In this document: positions 25,840 to 35,015 of the stretch, one piece after another
Layout of the letters: each line of letters opens with the position of its first letter
How positions within the stretch are numbered: position 1 is the first letter of the stretch
NCBI RefSeq assembly: GCF_039631355.1
Contig: NZ_JBDIVF010000007.1
Coordinates: 106,562 to 170,561, forward strand
Reading direction: 5' to 3'
Source: Uliginosibacterium paludis
GTDB taxonomy: Bacteria > Pseudomonadota > Gammaproteobacteria > Burkholderiales > Rhodocyclaceae
DNA: 64,000 bases
Notes under the pieces: model-generated
Told to the model about the DNA's origin: nothing
Database searches by the model: none
Seen by the model: only the letters and a program-made list of their open reading frames with translations
Position numbers and translations under genes: made by a program

Positions 25840-26589
25840 ATGCCCAGCTCGCGCACCAGCAGTACCGCCACCCCATCCAGCTCCCGCAGCACCAGCCGGG
25901 CCGCGTCCACCGCCCGCACCGCGATCATCGATCTGCTCCGGGAGGACCACAAACGGGCGAAGAAAGCCTTCCGTGATTTCGAGAAACTGGATCCACAGGA
26001 AGACGCCGACGAATGCCAGGCCGTCGTGACACGGACCTGCGGCGAGCTGCGCGTACACACCGCGCTCGAAGAGGAGCTGCTCTATCCCGCCCTGCACGAA
26101 GTGCTCAAGGAAGAGGACCTGGTGGACGAAGCCGAGGTCGAACACATGAGCGCCAGGCGCCTCATCGACCAGTTGACTGACATGGGGCCGGAGGACGACA
26201 AGTTCGTCGCCACCTTCCGCGTGCTGGGCGAATATGTGAAGCACCACATCCGCGAGGAAGAGAGCGAGATCTTTCCGCAGATGCAGCGGGCGAAGTACGA
26301 CTGGCAGTCGATGCAGCAGGAGATGGAGCGCCGCCGCGTGGATCTGATGGCCGAGCACCTGCCCGATCAGCCCGAAGACGGCGAGGAGGTCGATGACGCC
26401 GACGATGTGGATGAAGCGGACGAAGCGGATCAGGCGGACGGTGCCGGCCGGGGCGGCATGATGGACGACGAGTCGAGGGATGACGAGGCCGGCATCGACG
26501 AAGCTTCACGTACCGAACGCGTCAGCAAGACCGATCGCCAGCGCGAGAAGAAAGCCGCGGAGGAGCAGGACAGCCTGCCTGAAGGCTGA
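25840..26589 (+). CDS. Hemerythrin (HHE) domain protein with acidic tail
   Basis: This 249-residue protein starts at ATG 25840 behind GGAGAGAAT. After a Ser/Thr/Arg-rich leader (~35 residues) the HHE domain shows the metal-ligand pattern DLLREDHKRAKK, HTALEEELLYPAL, EVEHMSARRLI and YVKHHIREEESEIFPQMQ. Such proteins bind a di-iron centre and respond to O2, NO or oxidants. The last ~75 residues are very acidic (runs of DDADDVDEADEADQAD) and unlike the core domain. It is convergent with catalase and shares the island's promoter type, supporting a protective role. Confidence 0.92.
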   Translation: MPSSRTSSTATPSSSRSTSRAASTARTAIIDLLREDHKRAKKAFRDFEKLDPQEDADECQAVVTRTCGELRVHTALEEELLYPALHEVLKEEDLVDEAEVEHMSARRLIDQLTDMGPEDDKFVATFRVLGEYVKHHIREEESEIFPQMQRAKYDWQSMQQEMERRRVDLMAEHLPDQPEDGEEVDDADDVDEADEADQADGAGRGGMMDDESRDDEAGIDEASRTERVSKTDRQREKKAAEEQDSLPEG

Positions 26590-26612
26590 GGCTGCTCCGG
26601 GCCTGCCGGGGT

Positions 26613-29108
26613 TCAGACCACCGGCGGGTCTGTTTCGCGCAGGAAGTTGCGATGCCGCGCCAGCGCTTCGCGAAAGCTCGCGACGCTGACCGCGAGCGCC
26701 GTCACCGAATCTTCCTGGCTGCGCTCGGCCCTGAGGCGGATGAGCGCGGGGTCGGGCTCGTCGGCCGGCATGTCGACCGGAATACCTGCCGCTTCAAGCA
26801 GCACCGGATCGTCGCTCAGCACCAGGATCGGCTTGCAGTGCCGGTACTGATCCTTCACGAACTCCACCATCTGGCCATAGCTCGAGAGCACCAGCTGGAT
26901 GCCTTCGCCACCGGGCACGACCACCGCATCCCAGAGGGGCGAAGGCATGGCTTCCACGGTGGTTTCGACATGGATCACCGAGCCGTCGTCCGCCCGCACC
27001 ACGCCCAGGCGGGCGCCGACCACGCGTGGCGCAGCCCCTTCCTCGGCGAGCATGTCGAGCACCGAATGCAGGCTCGCCGCCTCCACACCGTCGGTGACCA
27101 GCAAGGCCACCCGGCGCCCGCGCACGCTGTCCTCTCCCGGTCGCGCGAACAGCGAGAGCGCCGGCGACTCGCTGACCTCGGGGGCGATCTCGAGCGGCTT
27201 CACCACCTGCTGCGCGCGGGGCACCCGGATGCCGAGCCCGTTCGCCACGCCTTGCGCCAGATCCATCGACACATTTGCCAGCAGCGAAACCACGCGCTCG
27301 CGCACGGCCTGGGTCTGCACGCGCGAGAGCTCGAAGCGGTAGGCGCTGACGATGTGATGCTGCTCGATCTGCGACTGGCTCTGCCAGAAGAGGCGCGCCT
27401 GCGTGAAGTGGTCGGCGAAGCGCTCCGGCTTGCCGCGCAGCTTGTCGGCCATCGCGAGGTGTTCCGGATAGGAGGTGAAGCCCGCGCCGCCTGCCTGGAA
27501 GGGGCAGCCGCCGGCGAGCGAGTTGGGCTCGTAGGATACGCGGCCGCGCGGAATGGCCTGACGATGCATGCCATCGCGCTGGTTGTTGTAGACGCCGCTT
27601 ACCGGCGCGTTGATCGGTATCTCATGGAAGTTCGGGCCACCCAGGCGGGTGAGCTGCGTATCCACATAGGAATGGATGCGGCCCTGGAGCAGCGGATCGT
27701 TGGTGAAGTCGATCCCCGGCACGATGTGCGCGGTGCAGAAAGCGACCTGTTCGGTTTCGGCAAAGAAGTTGTCGGGGTTGCGGTTGAGCACCATGCGGCC
27801 CACCGGGCGCAGTGGCACCAGCTCTTCCGGCACGAGTTTGGTGGGGTCGAGAATGTCGAAGCTCCACTGCTGCGCCTGCTCTTCGGTGAAGATCTGCAGC
27901 GAGAGTTCGTACTCCGGATAGATGCCGGCCTCGATCGATTCCCAGAGGTCGCGGCGATGGTAGTCGGGGTCGGCACCGGCGATCTTCACTGCCTCATCCC
28001 ACATCAGCGAATGCGTGCCGGCCAGCGGGCTCCAGTGGAACTTGCAGAACACGCTTTCCTGCTGCGCGTTGACCAGGCGGAAGGTGTGCACGCCGAAGCC
28101 CTGCATCATGCGGTAGCTGCGCGGAATCGCGCGGTCCGACATGATCCACATCAGCATGTGCGTGGATTCGGGCATCAGGGAGACGAAATCCCAGAAGGTG
28201 TCATGCGCCGAAGATGCCTGTGGCATGGCGTGATGAGGTTCCGGCTTGAGGGCGTGGACCAGATCGGGGAATTTCATCGCGTCCTGGATGAAGAAGACCG
28301 GAATGTTGTTGCCGACCAGATCCCAGTTGCCGGCATCGGTATAGAACTTCACCGCGAAGCCGCGCACATCGCGCACCGTGTCGGCCGAGCCGCGCTCACC
28401 GGCCACGGTGGAGAAGCGCACGAAGACCGGCGTGCGCTTGCCGGGCTCCGAAAAGATCGAGGCCCGGGTCAGATCCGACAGATCCTGATAGCACTCGAAA
28501 AAACCGTGGGCGGCCGAGCCGCGCGCGTGCACGACGCGCTCCGGAATCCGCTCATGATCGAAGTGGGTGATCTTCTCGCGCAGGATGAAATCTTCGAGCA
28601 GGGTCGGCCCGCGCAGGCTCGCGCGCAGGGAATTCTGATTGTCGGCAACGGCCACGCCCTGGTTGGTGGTGAGCACCTGGCCTGAGGCGTCGACCCGCAC
28701 ACGGTCGAGCGATTCGTTCTGGGCGTTGTAGCCGGTGAGGGGCCTGCCGCTGCCGACCTTGTCCGACTCCATGTTTTCCGACACGGTGCTCGCGCCGTCG
28801 ATCTCGCTTGCGGGCATCAGCGGCAGGCCGCGCGGGGGCACCGCGAGCGGCGAGGTGTCATATTCCGCCGGCTTGAGCGGGTTGGCCGCCATCTGGCGGG
28901 CGAAGGCTTCGTCAGCCGTCCGCTTGCGCGCGAGCCGGGCATGGGCGGCGTCCTCCAGCTCATCGCCGCTTGCCGGGTCGGGCAGGGCCGTGCTGGGGCC
29001 GGAAATGCTGCTCGTGATCGAGCCCAGGATCTCGCTGGCCGGGACGAAGGCGCGCTCGTCGGCGTCGGCCGAGTCTGCCGGGGTGCCGGGATTCGGTTGT
29101 TCTCTCAT
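26613..29108 (-). CDS. katE: Large-subunit (HPII/KatE-type) catalase with DJ-1/PfpI-like C-terminal domain
   Basis: This 831-residue enzyme decomposes hydrogen peroxide. It starts at ATG 29108 (MREQPNPGTP). The catalytic His (~194) is in RIPERVVHARGSAAHG. The core includes GNNIPVFFIQDAMKFPDLVHA and FTNDPLLQGRIHSY. The C-terminal ~150 residues have the type-1 glutamine amidotransferase-like fold of HPII (GRRVALLVTDGVEAA, VVVPGGEG). The N-terminal arm is about 65 residues longer than in E. coli HPII. It is divergent from the PA2169-family gene, each with a candidate sigma-54 promoter. Confidence 0.96.
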   Translation of the reverse strand: MREQPNPGTPADSADADERAFVPASEILGSITSSISGPSTALPDPASGDELEDAAHARLARKRTADEAFARQMAANPLKPAEYDTSPLAVPPRGLPLMPASEIDGASTVSENMESDKVGSGRPLTGYNAQNESLDRVRVDASGQVLTTNQGVAVADNQNSLRASLRGPTLLEDFILREKITHFDHERIPERVVHARGSAAHGFFECYQDLSDLTRASIFSEPGKRTPVFVRFSTVAGERGSADTVRDVRGFAVKFYTDAGNWDLVGNNIPVFFIQDAMKFPDLVHALKPEPHHAMPQASSAHDTFWDFVSLMPESTHMLMWIMSDRAIPRSYRMMQGFGVHTFRLVNAQQESVFCKFHWSPLAGTHSLMWDEAVKIAGADPDYHRRDLWESIEAGIYPEYELSLQIFTEEQAQQWSFDILDPTKLVPEELVPLRPVGRMVLNRNPDNFFAETEQVAFCTAHIVPGIDFTNDPLLQGRIHSYVDTQLTRLGGPNFHEIPINAPVSGVYNNQRDGMHRQAIPRGRVSYEPNSLAGGCPFQAGGAGFTSYPEHLAMADKLRGKPERFADHFTQARLFWQSQSQIEQHHIVSAYRFELSRVQTQAVRERVVSLLANVSMDLAQGVANGLGIRVPRAQQVVKPLEIAPEVSESPALSLFARPGEDSVRGRRVALLVTDGVEAASLHSVLDMLAEEGAAPRVVGARLGVVRADDGSVIHVETTVEAMPSPLWDAVVVPGGEGIQLVLSSYGQMVEFVKDQYRHCKPILVLSDDPVLLEAAGIPVDMPADEPDPALIRLRAERSQEDSVTALAVSVASFREALARHRNFLRETDPPVV

Positions 29109-29183
29109 GTCGGGGTCCGTTCCTGTGCAAGGGCAAAGCTCAAGGGGCGCGGTGCGTTTGCGCCGGGGAGTCCGGTCCCCGGG

Positions 29184-29197
29184 GCAAGCGACATGCC
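29184..29197 (-). promoter_or_regulatory. Candidate sigma-54 promoter P3 (catalase)
   Basis: Minus strand reads GGCATGTCGCTTGC, then C. The predicted start is near 29172, about 64 nt before the katE ATG. Confidence 0.68.
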
Positions 29198-29217
29198 TGG
29201 CCGGAGCGTGTCCCACG

Positions 29218-29232
29218 GGCACGCTAAGTGCC
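29218..29232. promoter_or_regulatory. Inverted repeat between divergent catalase and PA2169-family promoters
   Basis: GGCAC-GCTAA-GTGCC, a 5-bp arm palindrome midway between P3 and P4. Its place, about 55-60 bp upstream of both predicted starts, would suit a shared activator site. It also fits GG-N10-GC by chance symmetry but lacks TTGC. Confidence 0.4.
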
Positions 29233-29259
29233 GGGGAGGTGACGGGCAGGTGGCCTCGC

Positions 29260-29273
29260 GGCACTGCACCTGC
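29260..29273 (+). promoter_or_regulatory. Candidate sigma-54 promoter P4 (PA2169-family gene)
   Basis: GGCACTGCACCTGC, then C: good -24 half, one mismatch (CTGC) in the -12 half. The predicted start is about 25 nt before ATG 29310, just leaving room for the AAGGAG site. Confidence 0.55.
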
Positions 29274-29309
29274 CCCGACCCCCGACGTTTTCTTCACAAG
29301 GAGATCTCC

Positions 29310-29753
29310 ATGGATTCACAGAGCGTGATTTCGACACTCAACGACCTGATCGAAACCTGCAAGGACGGTGAGTACGGCTTCCGGATGTGTGCCGAGAAGG
29401 CCAGCTCGCCCAATCTCGCAAGCCTGCTCGGCCGGCATGCGGATGAATGCCAGGCAGCCGCGCGCGAACTGCAGCAGTGCGTGGTGCAACTGGGCGAGAC
29501 GCCCGATACAAGCGGCAGCGTGACGGGCGCGCTGCACCGGGGCTGGGTCGCGGTGCGTTCGGTGCTCTCGTCCTATGACGACGAGGCCCTGCTGGCCGAG
29601 TGCGAGCGCGGCGAAGACACGGCCGTTGCTGCCTACCGCAAGGCGCTCGAGAAGCCGCTGCCGGAAACCCTGCGTGCGGTGGTCGAGCGGCAGTACCTCG
29701 GCGCCCGTCGCAACCATGACCAGGTCCGTTCGCTGCGCGGCCCCGCGCACTGA
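29310..29753 (+). CDS. PA2169-family four-helix-bundle protein (DUF2383)
   Basis: This 147-residue soluble protein starts at ATG 29310 behind AAGGAG. The family pattern is visible: VISTLNDLIETCKDGEYGFRMCAE, then LLGRHADECQAAARELQ, and ECERGEDTAVAAYRKAL. Members adopt a ferritin-like four-helix bundle and are usually found among general-stress genes; no enzymatic activity is established. It is divergent from katE and has its own candidate sigma-54 promoter. Confidence 0.88.
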   Translation: MDSQSVISTLNDLIETCKDGEYGFRMCAEKASSPNLASLLGRHADECQAAARELQQCVVQLGETPDTSGSVTGALHRGWVAVRSVLSSYDDEALLAECERGEDTAVAAYRKALEKPLPETLRAVVERQYLGARRNHDQVRSLRGPAH

Positions 29754-29760
29754 ATGAACC

Positions 29761-29774
29761 GGCATTCCATTGGC
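29761..29774 (+). promoter_or_regulatory. Weak candidate sigma-54 promoter P5 (DUF4142 lipoprotein gene)
   Basis: GGCATTCCATTGGC: correct GG-N10-GC spacing but TGGC in place of TTGC. The predicted start is about 45 nt before ATG 29831. Read-through from P4 is an alternative. Confidence 0.4.
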
Positions 29775-29830
29775 ATTGAGAATGACTACGCCGCGCGCAT
29801 GGCCTGCCGCGGACTCACGAGGAGCACACC

Positions 29831-31108
29831 ATGATCAACCGGAAATTCATTGACAGAGCCGCCGGTATCGGCGCCATTCTTGCCATCCTGTTCAGCGTCG
29901 GCGGATGCAATCGGCAGGATTCCACCCCGCGTGCCGATACGGCACCGATGCAGCCGACAACTCCGGATGCGGCCCCACCGACCGCCACCACGCCCGCCCC
30001 GATGACTCCCGCGCCCATGAGCCCGGCGGGTGAGGCATCCGCACCTGCAAGCATGAACGGCAGTTCCTCCTCCTCGAGCCAGCCCGGCACCGGGCTTCGC
30101 AAGGAGCTGATGCCGGACCGATCCCTCGCGCTGGCACGCAGCCTCGATCATTCCAGCGGCATGCTCGTGCGGACTGCGGAAGGTGATCTGCGCAACGGGA
30201 GCGCCAGCTCGGGTGGCTCGTGGAGTTCGGACGCAGGCATGTCGTCTTCGGCGCAGACGAAGAGCTCCCGGCGCAGCAGCCGCGGCGCGACGTCGAGCCG
30301 CGCATCCAGCGGGCCGGCACGGCGTGATGGCGGGCAGTCGTCCAGCCCGATGGGTCGCGGCAGCGGCAGCTCCGCAGGCAGCAGTGCGCCGTCTCCCGAC
30401 AGCGGTGGCAGCGGCACCGGGACGGGAACCGGAACCGGTACGGGCTCTGGCGCGGGTACGGGCTCCGGCTCCGGCACGCAGGGCGGCGCGGGCAACTCGC
30501 GCATGAAGGCGCATGGGCGGGACCTGCTCTGGGGCGGGCTGATCCGCGTGGCAGACAGCGCAGCGTCGTCGACAGGATCCGCGAACGCCTCGAAGGGCAC
30601 GAAACTCGGCAACTCTGACCGGAACTTTGTCGAGAAGGCCGCCGGTGCCGGCCTGTATGAGGTGGAGGCAGCGCGCATTGCCGTTGAACGCGCCTCGGCG
30701 CCGGGCGTGAAGAGCTTTGCCCAGATGCTGGTGGTGCAGCACACTGCGGCCAACGATGAGCTGAAGCAGCTGGTGTCGATGCGCAGCAATGTGGAACTGC
30801 CCACCAAGCTGCCGGCGACCAAGCGCATGGCACTCGAAAGCCTGCAGCGCAAGAGTGGCAAGGACTTCGATCGCGAATTCATCGAGCAGGTCGGCATCGA
30901 GGATCATGAAGATGACATCAAGCTCTTCGAGAAAGCCAGTCGCGACGCGGAAGATTCCGAGGTGCGTGCCTGGGCCGCGAGGAAGCTGCCGGTGCTGCGC
31001 CAGCATCTGGCTGCTGCGCGACGGCTGCCCGGTGAGGGCGGCAAAAGCGCCACCGGTGCCGATGCCGGAACGCCCAGCCGTGCGGGCGCCCAGCCGCCTT
31101 CGGACTGA
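29831..31108 (+). CDS. Lipoprotein with long Ser/Gly linker and DUF4142 domain
   Basis: This 425-residue protein starts at ATG 29831 behind CACGAGGAG. The N-terminus is a lipoprotein signal with lipobox FSVGGC (Cys ~26). A ~220-residue disordered linker follows, first Pro/Thr-rich (TTPAPMTPAPMSPAG), then Ser/Arg- and Gly/Thr-rich, with GTGTGTGTG-type repeats. The C-terminal ~140 residues are a DUF4142 ferritin-like helical domain (NFVEKAAGAGLYEVEAARIA, SFAQMLVVQHTAAND, FDREFIEQVGIEDHEDDI). DUF4142 proteins are periplasmic stress proteins of unclear mechanism. The long linker could let the domain reach away from the membrane. It is 9 nt upstream of the topoisomerase gene. Confidence 0.88.
   Translation: MINRKFIDRAAGIGAILAILFSVGGCNRQDSTPRADTAPMQPTTPDAAPPTATTPAPMTPAPMSPAGEASAPASMNGSSSSSSQPGTGLRKELMPDRSLALARSLDHSSGMLVRTAEGDLRNGSASSGGSWSSDAGMSSSAQTKSSRRSSRGATSSRASSGPARRDGGQSSSPMGRGSGSSAGSSAPSPDSGGSGTGTGTGTGTGSGAGTGSGSGTQGGAGNSRMKAHGRDLLWGGLIRVADSAASSTGSANASKGTKLGNSDRNFVEKAAGAGLYEVEAARIAVERASAPGVKSFAQMLVVQHTAANDELKQLVSMRSNVELPTKLPATKRMALESLQRKSGKDFDREFIEQVGIEDHEDDIKLFEKASRDAEDSEVRAWAARKLPVLRQHLAAARRLPGEGGKSATGADAGTPSRAGAQPPSD
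30412..30480 (+). repeat. Gly-Thr/Gly-Ser hexanucleotide-like coding repeat
   Basis: A run of GGNACN and GGCTCN units encodes GTGTGTGTG-SGAGTGSGSG in the linker of the DUF4142 lipoprotein. Such tracts can change length by slippage. Confidence 0.75.
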
Positions 31109-31117
31109 GGCGCACAC

Positions 31118-32206
31118 TTGAAAGCCCGCACACCGGCCCGGGCGGGGCGCAGCGCTTTCCGGGCCGGTGCAGCGCATGAGGAGGAAGTCGAGCTTCGCCA
31201 TGTGACGGACGAGCTGCCCGGCATCCGGCGCGAGCGGCGCGGCAAGGGCTTCAGCTATCGCTTGCCGGACGGCCAGCTGCTGCGCGACCGCGAAGCCCTG
31301 GCGCGCATCCGCCGGCTCGCCATTCCGCCGGCCTATGTCGAGGTGTGGATCTGCCCCTGGCCGGACGGCCATCTTCAGGCCACCGGGCGGGACGCTCGCG
31401 GGCGCAAGCAGTATCGCTATCACGCGCAATGGAGCGCGCGGCGCTCGGCGGACAAGTTCGACCGGCTGCTGGCTTTCGGCGAGGCGCTGCCGCACATCCG
31501 TCAGCGGGTCACGCGGGACCTTGGCGGCGGGCCGGATGCGCCGCTGACCCGGCAGCGGATCCTCGCGACACTGGTACGCCTGCTCGACAGCACCTTCATG
31601 CGCATCGGCAATGTGGCTTATGCGCGTGAGAACCAGTCCTACGGCCTGAGCACGCTGCGCAACGAGCATGCGCAGATCCGCACCGACGAGATCCGCCTGC
31701 GCTTTCGCGGCAAGCATGGCGTGCGGCACGAGGTCAGCCTGCACGACCGCCGGGTGGCAGCGGTCATCCGGCGCTGCAAGCAATTGCCGGGGCAGGCACT
31801 GTTCCAGTACGAGGAAGCGGGCACGGTCCATTCCATCGGCTCGGGGGATGTGAACGACTATCTCGCCGAGGCTGCTGGTGCGCGTTTCACTGCCAAGGAT
31901 TTCCGCGCCTGGCATGGCACCGTGGAAGCGTTCAGGCTCATCCGCAGCGCCCCGGCCGGGGGGGCGATGCGCGTGCCGGCAGTGGTGCGCGAAGTGGCGC
32001 GGCGTCTGGGCAACACCGAGGCGGTCTGTCGCAAGGCCTATATTCACCCGGCGGTACTGGCGCTGGGTGAGCGCATGGCCGATGACGCCGATGCGCTCGA
32101 ACAGGGGACGGCCGCAGCCGCGATGCCGGCGCCCGACACGCGCCGGCTGACGCGCGACGAGCAGGCTCTGCTGGCCTTCCTGCAGGCGACGCCGGCTCCG
32201 GCCTGA
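31118..32206 (+). CDS. DNA topoisomerase IB (poxvirus/bacterial type)
   Basis: This 362-residue enzyme relaxes supercoils through a 3'-phosphotyrosyl intermediate. No in-frame ATG precedes the conserved domain, so TTG 31118 behind TGAGG is the likely start. The N-terminal domain matches the family (ELPGIRRERRGKGFSYRLPDG, then AIPPAYVEVWICP). The catalytic part has RIGNVAYARENQSYGLSTL, TAKDFRAWHGTV, and the active-site Tyr in RKAYIHPAV. It follows the DUF4142 lipoprotein by 9 nt as one transcript. Bacterial topoisomerase IB genes are often found with stress or DNA-repair islands. Confidence 0.93.
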   Translation: MKARTPARAGRSAFRAGAAHEEEVELRHVTDELPGIRRERRGKGFSYRLPDGQLLRDREALARIRRLAIPPAYVEVWICPWPDGHLQATGRDARGRKQYRYHAQWSARRSADKFDRLLAFGEALPHIRQRVTRDLGGGPDAPLTRQRILATLVRLLDSTFMRIGNVAYARENQSYGLSTLRNEHAQIRTDEIRLRFRGKHGVRHEVSLHDRRVAAVIRRCKQLPGQALFQYEEAGTVHSIGSGDVNDYLAEAAGARFTAKDFRAWHGTVEAFRLIRSAPAGGAMRVPAVVREVARRLGNTEAVCRKAYIHPAVLALGERMADDADALEQGTAAAAMPAPDTRRLTRDEQALLAFLQATPAPA

Positions 32207-32218
32207 AGCGGAGTCCGC

Positions 32219-33646
<1,428 letters not shown>

Positions 33647-33820
33647 TGTCCACACTCTCCTTTCAGTTCCGTGAAGCCGCAGAAGCCGGTGTGCCGTTCC
33701 GGTGTCGCGCAATGCCCGCATCCCGCTGCAGGGATTGCAGCAAGCCTTGCAGGGCAGGGCTTCGGGGAGGCGGGACTTGTGGCGGACCAGGCGTGGCGCT
33801 CCGGCGCAGGGCGTCGAGTT

Positions 33821-33888
33821 GGGGAAAACTACTGTAACGGATCGGGCAGTGCGAGGCATCGTCACCTGACCGATTGCCCGGTTTCCCC
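33821..33888. promoter_or_regulatory. Nested inverted repeats between the sigma-54 activator and YqjD-like genes
   Basis: Outer arms GGGGAAA (33821-33827) and TTTCCCC (33882-33888) enclose inner arms CGGGCA (33843-33848) and TGCCCG (33875-33880). They lie 41-108 bp upstream of the P6 -24 element, the usual place for enhancer-binding-protein sites, and could alternatively serve the activator's own promoter. Confidence 0.45.
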
Positions 33889-33928
33889 CACGCCGACCGG
33901 CAGGTTTGCGGGCCGCATGCGGGCAGCG

Positions 33929-33942
33929 GGTACGCGGTTTGC
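33929..33942 (+). promoter_or_regulatory. Candidate sigma-54 promoter P6 (YqjD-like gene)
   Basis: GGTACGCGGTTTGC, then C. The predicted start is about 45 nt before ATG 33999. Confidence 0.68.
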
Positions 33943-33998
33943 CGAAAGCCGGTGCAGGGCGGCCGGGAGGCGGTCGCCCCCTTACCCGGGAGCACACC

Positions 33999-34304
33999 AT
34001 GGCAAGCGAAGATCAAGGCACGATGAAATCCTCCTCCGGCATGACCGGAACCTCTCATGAAGCGGTGGATCGGGCCGCGGCCGGCGCGCATCAGCTCGTC
34101 GACAAGGTCGCACCGGCCGTCGACAAGGTGCAGAGCACGCTCAGCGGCGCCAGCGAAGCGGTCAGCTCCGGCATGGCCGGTTTCGAAGACGCGCGCCAGC
34201 GCTGGATGGAGAGCTGCCGGACCTGCGTGACCCAGCATCCGCTCACCTCGATCGCGCTGGCAGCGGCGCTGGGCTATGTCCTGAGCTGCCTGAGGCGGCG
34301 CTGA
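33999..34304 (+). CDS. Small YqjD/ElaB-like (DUF883-type) membrane-anchored helical protein
   Basis: This 101-residue protein starts at ATG 33999 behind GGGAG. An Ala-rich amphipathic helical region (AVDRAAAGAHQLVDKVAPAV, then DKVQSTLSGASEA) precedes a C-terminal membrane anchor with Arg end (LTSIALAAALGYVLSCLRRR). This layout is that of YqjD/ElaB proteins, which are inner-membrane tail-anchored stress proteins, some ribosome-associated. The assignment rests on layout and the typical QHPL-SIALAAALGY end, so it is moderate. Confidence 0.75.
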   Translation: MASEDQGTMKSSSGMTGTSHEAVDRAAAGAHQLVDKVAPAVDKVQSTLSGASEAVSSGMAGFEDARQRWMESCRTCVTQHPLTSIALAAALGYVLSCLRRR

Positions 34305-34398
34305 GGTCTCCGGCCATGAGGGGCAATGGCCACTCGGGCCGCAGGCCGGATGCAGACCGGCGTCGGGTCGCCCCGGCGCCTTGCATGGAGGGCAGGGA

Positions 34399-34923
34399 AT
34401 GAGCGGGCTCGATCTTGCGGAGCTCTTCGCCTTCAGCCTGCATCCGGCCGAAATCGTCCTCCGCGGCAGTGCGGTGTACTGGTTCATCTTTGCGCTCTTC
34501 CGTTTCATCCTGCGACGTGATACCGGCTCCATCGCGATTGCCGATGTGCTGCTGCTGGTGATGATTGCCGATGCGGCGCAGAACGCCATGGCGGGTGAAT
34601 ACCGCTCGATCAGCGATGGCTTCCTGCTGGTGGCCACGCTGGCGGCATGGAATTACCTGTGCGACTGGGCGGCCTATCAGTCGCCCTGGCTCGAACGCCT
34701 GCTGCAGCCCAGACCCTTGCTGCTGGTGCGTGACGGCGTGCCATTGCGGGCCAACATGCGGCGCGAGCTGCTCACGCTCGAAGAGCTGGAGTCGAAGATG
34801 CGCGAGAAAGGCGTGCGGCATCTGAGCGAGGTCTCGCGTGCCTATCTGGAGAGCAACGGCGAAATCAGCCTGCTGCTGAAAAAGGACGCCCAAGGTGCGG
34901 CGGGCGGGGAGCAGGGCGGCTAG
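34399..34923 (+). CDS. DUF421 (YetF/YcaP-like) membrane protein
   Basis: This 174-residue protein starts at ATG 34399 behind GGAGGGCAGGG. Three N-terminal membrane segments (SAVYWFIFALFRFILR, SIAIADVLLLVMIADAAQNAM, SDGFLLVATLAAWNYL) are followed by the soluble DUF421 domain with PRPLLLVRDGVPLRANMRRELLT and ELESKMREKGV. Function is unknown in the family. It lies 94 nt after the YqjD-like gene, probably on the same transcript from P6. Confidence 0.9.
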   Translation: MSGLDLAELFAFSLHPAEIVLRGSAVYWFIFALFRFILRRDTGSIAIADVLLLVMIADAAQNAMAGEYRSISDGFLLVATLAAWNYLCDWAAYQSPWLERLLQPRPLLLVRDGVPLRANMRRELLTLEELESKMREKGVRHLSEVSRAYLESNGEISLLLKKDAQGAAGGEQGG

Positions 34924-34926
34924 CCT

Positions 34927-34961
34927 GCGCGCAGGGGCGTAGCGGCCCCGCACCTGCGCGC
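34927..34961. terminator. GC-rich hairpin between convergent DUF421 and glycosyltransferase genes
   Basis: GCGCGCAGG (34927-34935) pairs with CCTGCGCGC (34953-34961), just after the DUF421 stop. No U-tract is seen, so termination is only inferred. Confidence 0.5.
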
Positions 34962-35015
34962 CGGCCGCGCTGCTTTCCGGCCTGCCCGCTAGCGGGAGGA
35001 ATGCCCCTGGCATCC

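Noticed and set aside
29218..29231. Further GG-N10-GC match at the central palindrome of the catalase region
   Set aside because: It arises from the palindrome GGCAC-N5-GTGCC and lacks TTGC on either strand, so I list it as an inverted repeat only.
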